From NCBI GenBank assembly GCA_002355455.1, contig AP017375.1:1116001-1180000 (forward strand): a stretch of DNA of 64,000 bases. The letters are read 5' to 3'. Every line of letters begins with the position of its first letter. Within the stretch, counting starts at the first letter, position 1. The translations under genes and the position numbers were made by a program. Positions 46,701 through 54,205 of the stretch are shown piece by piece. Source of the DNA: Stanieria sp. NIES-3757. GTDB taxonomy: Bacteria > Cyanobacteriota > Cyanobacteriia > Cyanobacteriales > Xenococcaceae. The notes under the pieces were generated by a model. The model did no database searches and was not told the DNA's origin. It saw only the letters and a program-made list of their open reading frames with translations.

Positions 46701-47885
46701 GTCGTCAACACCGACATTACTGAGAAAAAACTATTAGAAAAGCAACTGCTACACGCCCAACGCTTGGAGAGTATCGGTACTTTAGCAGGAGGTATTGCCC
46801 ACGACCTCAATAATATTTTGACTCCTATTTTGAGCCTCTCTCAGCTTTTGCAGTTAAAGATTCCTAATTTAGACCAATCAACTTTGAATCTCCTCAGCAT
46901 TATTAGAAATAATGCCCTCCGTGGTGCTGAAATTGTCAAACAAGTATTGTTGTTTTCAGGGGAAATGGAAACGGAATGGAAATTAATCAACCTTGCTCAA
47001 ATTATCGAGGAGATTTTAAAACTGATTCGAGAAACTTTTCCCAAATCGATTGTGATTGAGGAATATATTTTGTCTAACTTGTGGCAAGTTGAAGGCGATT
47101 CTACTCAACTACATCAGCTAATTATGAATCTTTGCGTCAATGCCCGTGATGCTATGCCCGATGGTGGCAAATTAATTATCTCCGCTGAAAATCTCTCTTT
47201 AGATGAGCAATATTCTGGTACCAGTTCAGCTTTAGAAGTCGGCAATTATATCTTGATTACCATAACCGATACAGGGATGGGTATTGAGCCAGAGCTAATC
47301 AACCGTATTTTTGAACCTTTTTTTACTACCAAACAACCAGGTCAAGGAACAGGCTTGGGTCTTTCTACCGCAATTGGCATTGTCAAAAATCATGGCGGAG
47401 AAATAAAAGTTGAAAGCAATCCTAGAAGCGGTACTCAATTTCAGATTTATTTACCTGCATCGGAAGCCATAGCAGGAACTCAGACAATGATTAATGATAC
47501 CATCCCTTTTGGTAAGAAAGAATTAATCTTGATTGTCGATGATGAAGCCCCGATTCGAGAAATTACGAAAGCTACTTTAGAAACCCACAACTACCGGGTT
47601 GTTACCGCTAATGATGGCATTGAAGCGATCGCAGTTTATGCTCAACAATGGCAGGAAATCGAGGTGGTTTTGATGGATTTGATCATGCCAGAAATGGACG
47701 GTTTAACTGCTATGCTTGCCTTGAAAAAAATTAATCCCCGTGTCAAGCTAATTGCTACCAGTGGACTAGCAACCAAGGATCAGGTTACTGCAGCCGAATC
47801 AATTGGCATCAAAGCTGTTTTAGTTAAACCCTACACAGCAGAAAAGTTGTTGTTAATTTTAAGTAAAGTGACTAAAAATCAATAG
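43794..47885 (+). CDS. CBS-PAS-GAF hybrid sensor histidine kinase
   Basis: A 1363-residue soluble kinase. In order it has two CBS domains (residues about 5-155), four PAS/PAC units (about 175-295, 300-420, 425-550, 560-690), a GAF domain (about 710-860), another PAS (about 865-985), the HisKA domain with phosphorylated His1003 in GGIAHDLNNILTPIL, an ATP-binding domain with NLCVNARDAMPDGGK and GTGLGLSTAIGIVKNHGG, and a C-terminal receiver with phosphoacceptor Asp1295 in VVLMDLIMPEMDG. PAS units two and three are near-duplicates. CBS pairs usually bind adenine nucleotides, which suggests energy sensing. No transmembrane segment or partner regulator is seen. Confidence 0.92.
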   Translation: MNSFSLDQVLNPHPLIVNPTTPLIETIGQMNRSCVADCTLDNNDFEFACSPYFPVSCALIMADSQLVGIFTKSDLLRLIAEGKTLAEMTIGEAMTKPVTAFSETEVQDLSAILNLINQHKIHHLPILDKQNHLLGIITQKNLLQALKPKELETEQQEAQKIDITDSKQTELEIDKFFFLAENSSEFIGMCDLNFVPFYANEAARQLVGLDDLQQYSDLSVKDFFFPEDRDFIINEFFPRVLREGKAEVEIRFRHFKTGEALWMIYNVHCIREENERPIALATLSRNISDRKQLELSLQASETKLSQILDNAIAAIASFRVFNNQTWEYDYFSAGCERLFGYTREEFMADKMLWLSRVFPEDRETLLISVFDQIFAEHTFTIEFRFYHKNGSLRWISSSHTSQQIEANCWQVTVVNQDITDRKQLELSLQTSEAKLSRILDTAIAAISSFYVYDNQDWDYEYWSAGCEKLYGYSLAELADKHFWLSQVDPEDREQILMPLFEDFFAEQDATAEYRFRRKDGLMRWFSSSYTSRKIADNCWIVTTVNHDITERKQAEIALQESQHRIQQQLAEIETIYQSAPIGLNVLDADLRFVRINQRLAEMNGLPVEYHLGRTVREVLPLLADTAEPVLQTILATGEPLLNVEISGETPAQPGVQRTWLESFLPLKDGDRIIGISTVCEEITERKQTELMLQQQIAREHLLAEITQAIHQSLDVEEILKTAVDRVRQFLQTDRVVIFRFYPDWSGTVVSESVTPEFTATLELEIMDPCFGADYVEPYSQGRVSAIADFSSSDVELCYKDLMAQFQVRANLVVPILQRENLWGLLIAHHCSDPREWLPEEVELLQQLATQLGIAIQQAELYQKNAEQAALIDIASDGIFVRDLSNRILFWNQGAERLYGWTAEEVSNRVVQELFARESSAKLETALDTTINRGHWYGELQQLTKTGQEIIVASRWTLINNRPGNSSLILVVNTDITEKKLLEKQLLHAQRLESIGTLAGGIAHDLNNILTPILSLSQLLQLKIPNLDQSTLNLLSIIRNNALRGAEIVKQVLLFSGEMETEWKLINLAQIIEEILKLIRETFPKSIVIEEYILSNLWQVEGDSTQLHQLIMNLCVNARDAMPDGGKLIISAENLSLDEQYSGTSSALEVGNYILITITDTGMGIEPELINRIFEPFFTTKQPGQGTGLGLSTAIGIVKNHGGEIKVESNPRSGTQFQIYLPASEAIAGTQTMINDTIPFGKKELILIVDDEAPIREITKATLETHNYRVVTANDGIEAIAVYAQQWQEIEVVLMDLIMPEMDGLTAMLALKKINPRVKLIATSGLATKDQVTAAESIGIKAVLVKPYTAEKLLLILSKVTKNQ

Positions 47886-47903
47886 TTTGGACAAAATTAA
47901 TTC

Positions 47904-48665
47904 ATGAATAATCAATGGAATGCCGAACTTTATGAAGATAAACACAGTTTTGTTTGGCAATATGGTAGCGATTTAATTACAATTTTATCGCCGCAATCAG
48001 GGGAAAGAATTTTAGATTTAGGTTGTGGGACAGGACAACTAACTAATCAAATTGCCCAGCTAGGTGCTGAAGTTATGGGCATAGATAAAGATGCTTTAAT
48101 GATCGAGCAAGCTAAGGCAAATTATCCCCAATTAAGTTTTCAAGTTGCTAATGGTACAAATTTTTCTTTTACTGAATCTTTTGATGCAGTTTTTTCTAAT
48201 GCAGCTTTACATTGGATGAAACCACCAGAAGCAGTGATTAAATGTATTTGGCAAGTTTTAAAACCAGGTGGTCGATTAATTGCTGAATTTGGAGGAAAAG
48301 GAAATGTCAAACAAATTATTCAGGCAATTGAGACTGTAATTCAAGAACAAGGTTATCAACTTAAAACTGAATTTTTACCTTGGTATTTTCCTAGTATTGC
48401 CCAATATGCAACTCTACTAGAACAACAGGGATTTATAGTTACTGATGCTAGTCTGTTTGAGCGACCAACTGAACTAGAAGGAGAACAAGGATTAGCTAAT
48501 TGGTTAACTATGTTTGCTAATAGTTTATTATCTACTTTTCCTTCAGAAATTCAACAACAAATAATTACTGCGGTCGAGCTTAAATTAAGACCAATTTTAT
48601 ATCAAAATCAAGCATGGTTTGCTGACTATAACAGAATTAGAATTGTTGCGCTAAAACCTCAATAA
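47904..48665 (+). CDS. Class I SAM-dependent methyltransferase
   Basis: A 253-residue protein with a typical Rossmann methyltransferase fold. Motif I is RILDLGCGTGQLTNQIA, the acidic motif II is EVMGIDKDALMIEQA, and the post-I motifs FDAVFSNAALHWMKPPEAVI and LKPGGRLIAEFGGKGN follow. This is closest to the Tam/UbiE-like group that includes trans-aconitate methyltransferase. The substrate cannot be inferred. It starts 18 bp after the hybrid kinase and is likely co-transcribed with it. Confidence 0.88.
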   Translation: MNNQWNAELYEDKHSFVWQYGSDLITILSPQSGERILDLGCGTGQLTNQIAQLGAEVMGIDKDALMIEQAKANYPQLSFQVANGTNFSFTESFDAVFSNAALHWMKPPEAVIKCIWQVLKPGGRLIAEFGGKGNVKQIIQAIETVIQEQGYQLKTEFLPWYFPSIAQYATLLEQQGFIVTDASLFERPTELEGEQGLANWLTMFANSLLSTFPSEIQQQIITAVELKLRPILYQNQAWFADYNRIRIVALKPQ

Positions 48666-48706
48666 ATTATATGAAATATCTAAATGTTTGCTACAGCTCA
48701 AACTCT

Positions 48707-48734
48707 GTAAGGGCGAATGGTTATTCGCCCCTAC
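48707..48734. repeat. 28-bp GTAxGG-family palindrome
   Basis: Left half GTAAGGGCGAATGG, right half TTATTCGCCCCTAC. Twelve outer positions pair with one mismatch. It lies 41 bp after the methyltransferase stop codon. Its outer arm GTAAGGGCG matches the coding copy at 28709. Confidence 0.8.
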
Positions 48735-48913
48735 GAAAAATTATCACTGCTTAGTTAAAACTAGAAGAACTGCAACTAAAATCACTTATTCTTGATGAAT
48801 TAAGAATTTAAAAGGTTTAATCTCGATCCTTGTTAAAAAAAAACTTCTTCTTTAACCCAGAAGATAAGCTATCGTGGTAAACAAACTACCAAGATGTCAG
48901 GGTAAGGGTTGCG

Positions 48914-50683
48914 ATGAAAAGGATTTTGTTACTCGGCTTGTTTATCATCGGTTTAGGATTTGCGCTGTTTAACTTTTCAGGAATGGCAAATCGAGGCGAA
49001 TTTGAATCGATTGTAATTGACTTTCGTGAAGATCTTCCTACTATTAATCTAAGTCAAGAAATTAGCGCGATCGCTGAAAAATATCAGCAACAACCAACCC
49101 TGAATAGTATTTTTTCGATCGCAGATCATGTTTATATAATCGAAGGCGATCGCAAATTACTCAAACAACTGAAAAAATCTTCTCTTAAAGAAAAAACTGA
49201 ATATATCGAACCTAACTATATCTATCAAGCTTTAGAAGTTCCAAACGATCCAGAATATCCCAAACAGTGGAATTTTCGGAGTATTAATGTCGAACAAGCT
49301 TGGGATGAAACCAAAGGAACGGGTATTACCGTAGCTGTAATTGATACAGGCGTAACTAAAGTACCAGACTTAAAAATTACTAAATTTACACCAGGTTACG
49401 ATTTTGTCAACGATCGCACCGAAGCAGTTGATGATAATGGACATGGTACTCATGTTGCGGGAACAATCGCCCAATCAACTAATAATGGTTATGGAGTAGC
49501 AGGGATTGCTTACGAAGCAACGATCATGCCGATCAAAGTTTTATCTGGTAGTGGTGGTGGTACAGTAGCTGATATTGCCGAAGCAATTAAATTTGCTGCT
49601 GATCGCAATGCTAATGTGATTAATCTGAGTTTGGGTGGTACGGGTGAAAGTAATTTACTTAAAGAAGCAGTTGATTATGCTTATAACAAAGGGGTAGTTG
49701 TGATTGCTGCTGCGGGTAATTCCAATCAAAATTCTGCTGCTTATCCCGCCCGTTATCCCCACGTTATTAGTGTTGCTGCCACCGATTCTACAGGAGAAAA
49801 AGCTCCTTATTCCAATTATGGTGCAGGTGTAGATATTTCTGCCCCTGGTGGTAGTGAAACAGGCAAAATTCTGCAAAATACCATCGATCCTAGTACAGGA
49901 GAATCAGTTTTTGTAGGTTTTCAAGGCACAAGTATGGCAGCACCTCATGTAGCTGGCGTAGCTGCATTAGTTCAAGCTGCTGGTGTTACCGAACCTGCTG
50001 AAGTCTTAAAAGTGTTGAAACAATCAGCCCGCAAATTACAAGAAGATCCTCTCAATCACTTTGGGGCTGGTCATTTAGATGCAGGTGCAGCAGTAAAATT
50101 AGCCCTGAAAGGACAAATTACCTTCAAAGACTTTTTCCGTTGGTTAAGAGACAATGGCTATCTCAATCCCCGTTTTTGGATTGATGGAGGCGCGATCGCT
50201 TTATTACCCAAAATTGGGATGGTACTTGGTTCCTATTTACTAGCTTGGTTCTTACGTAACTATCTACCCTTCAACCTGAGTTTACAAAGTGGTTTAATTT
50301 TTGGTAGTTCTGGACTATTTTTCCTACAGGGATTATATATCTTTGACTTACCTCAATGGCCAATGCGTTTATTTGGTAGTTCCTTACCAGAGTTGGGTAA
50401 TACCGTTATTGGTAGTGGTACTTTTAATCCTCTCTTTGCCAGTGTTTTGATTCCTTTTGCTTTAATTAGTTTCCTTTCAGGGCATCAAACTCTTAAATGG
50501 TTTGCGATTGGTTCTAGTCTAGGCGTAGCTGCTTGTTTAGGAATCAGTGCCGTAGTCGATCCTGCCGTTTGGGGGCTAGGAAATCAGGCGATCGCACAAG
50601 GATTTTTAGCCATCAATGCCATTTTATGTTTTGGTTTGGCATATTTAGCTAGTCAAGGAGAAAAACCGAAACAAAAAGCTTAA
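48914..50683 (+). CDS. Membrane-anchored subtilisin-like serine protease (S8)
   Basis: A 589-residue protease. Residues 1-22 form a signal anchor (RILLLGLFIIGLGFALF). A prodomain-like region runs to about residue 110. The catalytic triad is Asp144 in VAVIDTGV, His177 in NGHGTHVAGT and Ser340 in GTSMAAPHVAG. After the catalytic domain, from about residue 430, come four or five hydrophobic helices (LLPKIGMVLGSYLLAWFL, FALISFL, GFLAINAILCFGLAYLAS). An S8 domain joined to a polytopic tail is unusual and suggests processing of membrane or envelope proteins on the periplasmic side. Stands alone. Confidence 0.9.
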   Translation: MKRILLLGLFIIGLGFALFNFSGMANRGEFESIVIDFREDLPTINLSQEISAIAEKYQQQPTLNSIFSIADHVYIIEGDRKLLKQLKKSSLKEKTEYIEPNYIYQALEVPNDPEYPKQWNFRSINVEQAWDETKGTGITVAVIDTGVTKVPDLKITKFTPGYDFVNDRTEAVDDNGHGTHVAGTIAQSTNNGYGVAGIAYEATIMPIKVLSGSGGGTVADIAEAIKFAADRNANVINLSLGGTGESNLLKEAVDYAYNKGVVVIAAAGNSNQNSAAYPARYPHVISVAATDSTGEKAPYSNYGAGVDISAPGGSETGKILQNTIDPSTGESVFVGFQGTSMAAPHVAGVAALVQAAGVTEPAEVLKVLKQSARKLQEDPLNHFGAGHLDAGAAVKLALKGQITFKDFFRWLRDNGYLNPRFWIDGGAIALLPKIGMVLGSYLLAWFLRNYLPFNLSLQSGLIFGSSGLFFLQGLYIFDLPQWPMRLFGSSLPELGNTVIGSGTFNPLFASVLIPFALISFLSGHQTLKWFAIGSSLGVAACLGISAVVDPAVWGLGNQAIAQGFLAINAILCFGLAYLASQGEKPKQKA

Positions 50684-50713
50684 ATTGATCGGCAATCATC
50701 TTTCAAAATAAAT

Positions 50714-50740
50714 GTAGAGATAGATCGATTTCGTCTCTAC
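50714..50740. repeat. GTAxGG-family-like palindrome
   Basis: GTAGAGA and TCTCTAC pair at the ends of a 27-base unit, extended by AAT/ATT outside to a 10-bp stem (50711-50720 with 50734-50743). A GATCGAT palindrome lies inside. It falls between the subtilase stop and the next small gene. Confidence 0.6.
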
Positions 50741-50770
50741 ATTTCAATCAAATAATTTAATTTAAAGCTT

Positions 50771-50992
50771 ATGAGCATTACAGTAACAGGAAAAATCGAA
50801 AAGAAAGGATTTGGTTTTGGCACTTGGGCATTAGTAGCAGACGATGGTAAAACCTATGAACTCAAAGATGCACCTCAAGAACTTTGTCAATCTCTTCCTC
50901 AAGTTCAAGTCGAAGGAAAAATTCGCGAAGATGTGATGACTATAGCTATGATTGGGCCAGTTTTAGAAGTTAAATCTTATCAAATCCTTTAA
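50771..50992 (+). CDS. Small beta-rich protein of unknown function
   Basis: A 73-residue protein, starting SITVTGKIEKKGFGFGTWAL and ending EVKSYQIL, with alternating hydrophobic and charged residues as in a small beta barrel (OB-like). It looks like a conserved cyanobacterial short protein but I cannot name a family. Its stop codon overlaps the stop of the convergent sodX gene by four bases. Confidence 0.7.
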   Translation: MSITVTGKIEKKGFGFGTWALVADDGKTYELKDAPQELCQSLPQVQVEGKIREDVMTIAMIGPVLEVKSYQIL

Positions 50993-51342
50993 GGCAAACG
51001 ACTGGTTACTTTACCAAGAATTTGTTCACCAGAAATAAAACCAAACGAACGACTATCAGTACTTTCTTTTGGATTATCGCCTTTTAAAAAACAGCTACCA
51101 TCTTCTTGAACTAAGGCTACTCTTTTAATAATCTGTAAATCGGAACGAGAGGGAGGAATGGCAACCACCAAATCGTTAATTTCAGGCAATGAATTTAAAT
51201 AAGCGTGAGGATCGACTAGAATTTGTTCTCCTGGTTGAAGTAAAGGCACCATCGACAGCCCAACAACTTTAAATCTTCGTCTTTTTCTCAACAACCAGAG
51301 TAATAATTCTCGATAGCTACTTTCTGGTAATTCTGTTTTCAT
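50989..51342 (-). CDS. sodX: Nickel-type superoxide dismutase maturation protease
   Basis: A 117-residue S26-family signal-peptidase-like protease. The catalytic serine is Ser30 in VVGLSMVPLLQPGE, and the general base is Lys73 in IIKRVAL. The CFLKGDNPKESTDSR block matches the C-terminal signal peptidase motif. SodX removes the N-terminal leader from SodN so that the nickel hook is exposed. It lies 75 bp downstream of sodN on the same strand, the usual arrangement. Confidence 0.93.
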   Translation of the reverse strand: MKTELPESSYRELLLWLLRKRRRFKVVGLSMVPLLQPGEQILVDPHAYLNSLPEINDLVVAIPPSRSDLQIIKRVALVQEDGSCFLKGDNPKESTDSRSFGFISGEQILGKVTSRLP

Positions 51343-51367
51343 CTAACTTTTAAGATCAATAACTAAA

Positions 51368-51406
51368 AAGGCGCGCTAATTATTGATTAACGCACCTTAT
51401 TTTTTT
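51368..51406. terminator. Hairpin between sodN and sodX
   Basis: AAGGCGCGCTAAT (51368-51380) and ATTAACGCACCTT (51386-51398) pair with two G-T pairs around a five-base loop. T-runs follow on both strands (ATTTTTTT on plus, TTTTT on minus). On the minus strand it lies between the sodN and sodX genes, so it may be a leaky terminator that keeps sodX lower than sodN. It is unlikely to serve the plus strand gene at 50771, which ends before it. Confidence 0.65.
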
Positions 51407-51417
51407 AATCTAATTAA

Positions 51418-51891
51418 CTAGCTAGCTTTGTACCAGTTAACATCACGATCTTTAGTAGCCCAGAACATTTGGTGAATTTTTTGAACAGCATCCATTAATT
51501 CATTAGCGTGTTCGAGACTAACTTCTACTTTACAAGCAGAACAAAGTTTAGCTGCTTTCCAGAAAGTATCATGTAAATCGGGATATTTTTCCAAATGTAC
51601 AGGTTTGAAATAGTCCGTCCACAGAATTAGCAATTCTTCCTTAGTTTTTTGCGCTTGTTCTTCTTTAATCGCAATATAACGAGATAAAGTATTTTGGTAA
51701 GCGATATTAGCTGCTTTATCCCCAGAAGCTGGTACTTCTAAGTCGAGAATTTTTTTAGTCATTGAAAGTACCGCTTCCGCAGTGATGCGTGCAGCAGCAG
51801 GATCATAAACACCACAAGGTCCATCGCAGTGTGCATGAACTTCAGAGACAGGAAGCCAAGTTTTGATTTTTGCAATAGCTTGTTTCAACAT
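51418..51891 (-). CDS. sodN: Nickel-containing superoxide dismutase
   Basis: A 157-residue protein with a 20-residue leader (MLKQAIAKIKTWLPVSEVHA) followed by the nickel hook HCDGPCGVYDP. After cleavage before His21, its amino group, His21, Cys22 and Cys26 bind nickel. The remainder is a four-helix bundle that assembles to a hexamer, and it ends WYKAS. Ni-SOD is cytosolic and common in marine and many freshwater cyanobacteria. The protease SodX is encoded directly downstream. Confidence 0.96.
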   Translation of the reverse strand: MLKQAIAKIKTWLPVSEVHAHCDGPCGVYDPAAARITAEAVLSMTKKILDLEVPASGDKAANIAYQNTLSRYIAIKEEQAQKTKEELLILWTDYFKPVHLEKYPDLHDTFWKAAKLCSACKVEVSLEHANELMDAVQKIHQMFWATKDRDVNWYKAS

Positions 51892-52148
51892 ACTTTTTAT
51901 GATTTTTTCTTTTGGTGCAGTGGTTAAAAATAGTTAGCTTTTGAAGGGGATAACCATAAGTAGCACGCCATAGATTAATCGTAGCTTTATGCCTCTACCC
52001 CCCATTTTTTATAGCTTAGTTCGATTGGGGTATTGTTTGCAAGACAAATTGAATTTTTGCTCAAAAATCTCTTCTCTACTTTTACCCTTTCAACCTTTTC
52101 AATCTTTGATATGTCCAGTTTCAGATAACTGATAACTGATTTAAAGCC

Positions 52149-53498
52149 ATGCTTAACCTAACTTCCAACCCAATCAACTTTCATAACCAGCACGATTTAA
52201 CTATTCAACCTCCTGCTTCTGGCATTTCTTTAAAAGGTTCGCTTGCGATGCCAGGCGATAAGTCAGTTTCTCACCGCGCCTTAATGTTTGGCGCATTAGC
52301 CCAAGGAGAAACTCGTATTCAAGGATTATTATTAGGAGAAGATGTAATTAGTACAGCTAATTGTTTGCGATCGCTTGAGACACAAATTTCTGATCTTACT
52401 GCTGAAACCGTTTTAGTCCAAGGTGAAGGTTTAAAACAACTACAAGAACCGCTAGATGTTTTGAATACAGGCAATTCTGGTACTACCATGCGGTTGATGT
52501 TAGGGATTTTATCCGCTCAATCCAACCGTTTCTTTACTATCACAGGCGATCGCTCTTTACGTTCTCGTCCCATGTCTCGCGTCATTAAACCTTTAACGGA
52601 AATGGGGGCGGAAATTTGGGGTAGAAATAACAATAATTTAGCTCCTTTAGCCATTAAAGGGAATAAATTGCGCCCAATTCACTATTTTTCTCCTTTAGCT
52701 TCGGCTCAAGTTAAATCTTGTCTTCTCTTGGCTGGATTGATGACAGCAGGAAAAACCACCGTTACCGAACCAGCTTTATCTAGAGATCATAGTGAACGGA
52801 TGTTAAAAGCCTTTGGCGCGGATATTACTACTGACTCTGAAACCAATAGCGTTACCATCACTGGTGGTAATACTTTGCAAGGACAATCAGTTATCGTACC
52901 TGGGGATATTAGTTCAGCAGCTTTTTGGTTAGTAGCAGCTTCTATTATTCCTGATTCAGAATTAATTCTTACCAATGTCGGGATTAACCCCACTCGCACG
53001 GGAATTTTAGATGTTTTAGGCAAAATGGGGGCAAATATTACCATTGAAAATCAAAAAATAGTCGCAGGAGAACCAATTGCTGACTTACGGGTTCGCTACA
53101 GTCCCCTCCAAGGATGCGAAATTGCAGGAGAATTAACCGTGCGTTCCATCGATGAAATTCCCATCATTATCGTAGCAGCGACCTTTGCCAGAGGAACAAC
53201 CGTTATCAAAGATGCAGCCGAATTAAGAGTTAAAGAATGCGATCGCTTGTCGGTGATGGCGACTCAACTAAGTCGTATGGGTGCAAAGATTACCGAACAT
53301 CCCGATGGCTTAGAGATTCAAGGCGGACATCCTTTATCTGGTGCGGAAGTAACCAGTTATGACGATCATCGCATTGCTATGAGTTTAGCAGTAGCAGCCT
53401 TAAAAGCTTCAGGAACAACCGTAATTAAAGATGCTACCGCAGCCAATATTTCTTACCCCAACTTTTTTGAAAGTCTGCAACAAGTTTGTTATTTGTAG
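52149..53498 (+). CDS. aroA: 3-phosphoshikimate 1-carboxyvinyltransferase (EPSP synthase)
   Basis: A 449-residue enzyme of the shikimate pathway that joins shikimate-3-phosphate and PEP. Visible motifs are [20 protein letters not shown]-type sequence (in part: [11 protein letters not shown]), [26 protein letters not shown], the catalytic [13 protein letters not shown] and [15 protein letters not shown]. The GNSGTTMR motif has Gly-Thr rather than the GNAGTAMR pattern of class I, which points to a class II-like enzyme. The ATG at 52149 begins an N-terminus longer by about 20 residues than usual. Confidence 0.95.
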   Translation: MLNLTSNPINFHNQHDLTIQPPASGISLKGSLAMPGDKSVSHRALMFGALAQGETRIQGLLLGEDVISTANCLRSLETQISDLTAETVLVQGEGLKQLQEPLDVLNTGNSGTTMRLMLGILSAQSNRFFTITGDRSLRSRPMSRVIKPLTEMGAEIWGRNNNNLAPLAIKGNKLRPIHYFSPLASAQVKSCLLLAGLMTAGKTTVTEPALSRDHSERMLKAFGADITTDSETNSVTITGGNTLQGQSVIVPGDISSAAFWLVAASIIPDSELILTNVGINPTRTGILDVLGKMGANITIENQKIVAGEPIADLRVRYSPLQGCEIAGELTVRSIDEIPIIIVAATFARGTTVIKDAAELRVKECDRLSVMATQLSRMGAKITEHPDGLEIQGGHPLSGAEVTSYDDHRIAMSLAVAALKASGTTVIKDATAANISYPNFFESLQQVCYL

Positions 53499-53769
53499 GA
53501 GGCAGAAGGCAGTAGGTGCAAGGTTTTAGATTTTAAATTGTACCTATTACCTCTTACTTATTACCCATTGGCGACAAGTTAAGAAAAGATACAATCTGTC
53601 AAGTACTTCCAAATCAAGGAAAAAAAGTCTTAAAAACTAACTAATGAAAAAAATAGCTCACAACAGACGCGAGCGCAATTGTTATCAATGGCACATTCAC
53701 AAAAAAGTATCCAAGACCATGCCAGAAATAGAAGTTATCCTAATAATGACTTTCTGCTTCAAATCTTAG
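53499..53769. other. Gap after aroA with heptamer repeats and small frames
   Basis: Contains the ATTACCT-type heptamer array at 53539-53566 and an open frame of 33 codons at 53688-53789 (MAHSQKSIQDHARNRSYPNN) that I cannot assign and that overlaps the end of the radical-SAM relic. It is probably non-coding or degenerate. Confidence 0.4.
53539..53566. repeat. Heptamer tandem repeat (TACCT-ATTACCT-CTTACTT-ATTACCC)
   Basis: Three to four imperfect heptamers of the same type as at 34755-34782. The intergenic location after aroA and the resemblance identify it as STRR-like DNA. Confidence 0.55.
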
Positions 53770-54196
53770 CTAATTTTGGATTATTTTAACTTTCTTTTTT
53801 CGTGCGATTACCCTGGGTTGATACTGAAGCATTACTGTTAATAATGCTCGGGTTAACTTTTGTTTGGCTTGAATAGGTTGATAAGGATCGGTAACCCTAC
53901 TCATATAAATCGTAGCAAGGCGATCGCGATTTTTTTTATACCATCGGGCTAATTCTTTGGTTAAAAGTAATTGAGCATTTTCTTTAATAATTACCCAATT
54001 ACCCCAATTTTGACGTAAATTAGCATTAGGACTAAAAACAGCAGCATAACAATAACTGCATCTATATTGACAGCCACGATAAGGATTTAAAGTAAATCAT
54101 AAGCATCAATAAATCCAGTAGCTTTATTTAAAATTGATTGAGCATTTACTTTATAAACATCTGCTTGAGCTAATTTTTCTTAAACTACAAATTTTT

Positions 54197-54205
54197 GTTC
54201 TACTG
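54197..54205. repeat. Target-site duplication, left copy
   Basis: GTTCTACTG, identical to the right copy at 55473-55481. A perfect 9-bp duplication flanks the IS4-type element exactly outside its inverted repeats. Confidence 0.9.

Noticed and set aside
48842-48885. Hairpin-like CTTCT/AGAAG with an A-run, resembling a minus-strand terminator
   Set aside because: No minus-strand gene exists upstream of it; the region is the leader of the plus-strand subtilase.
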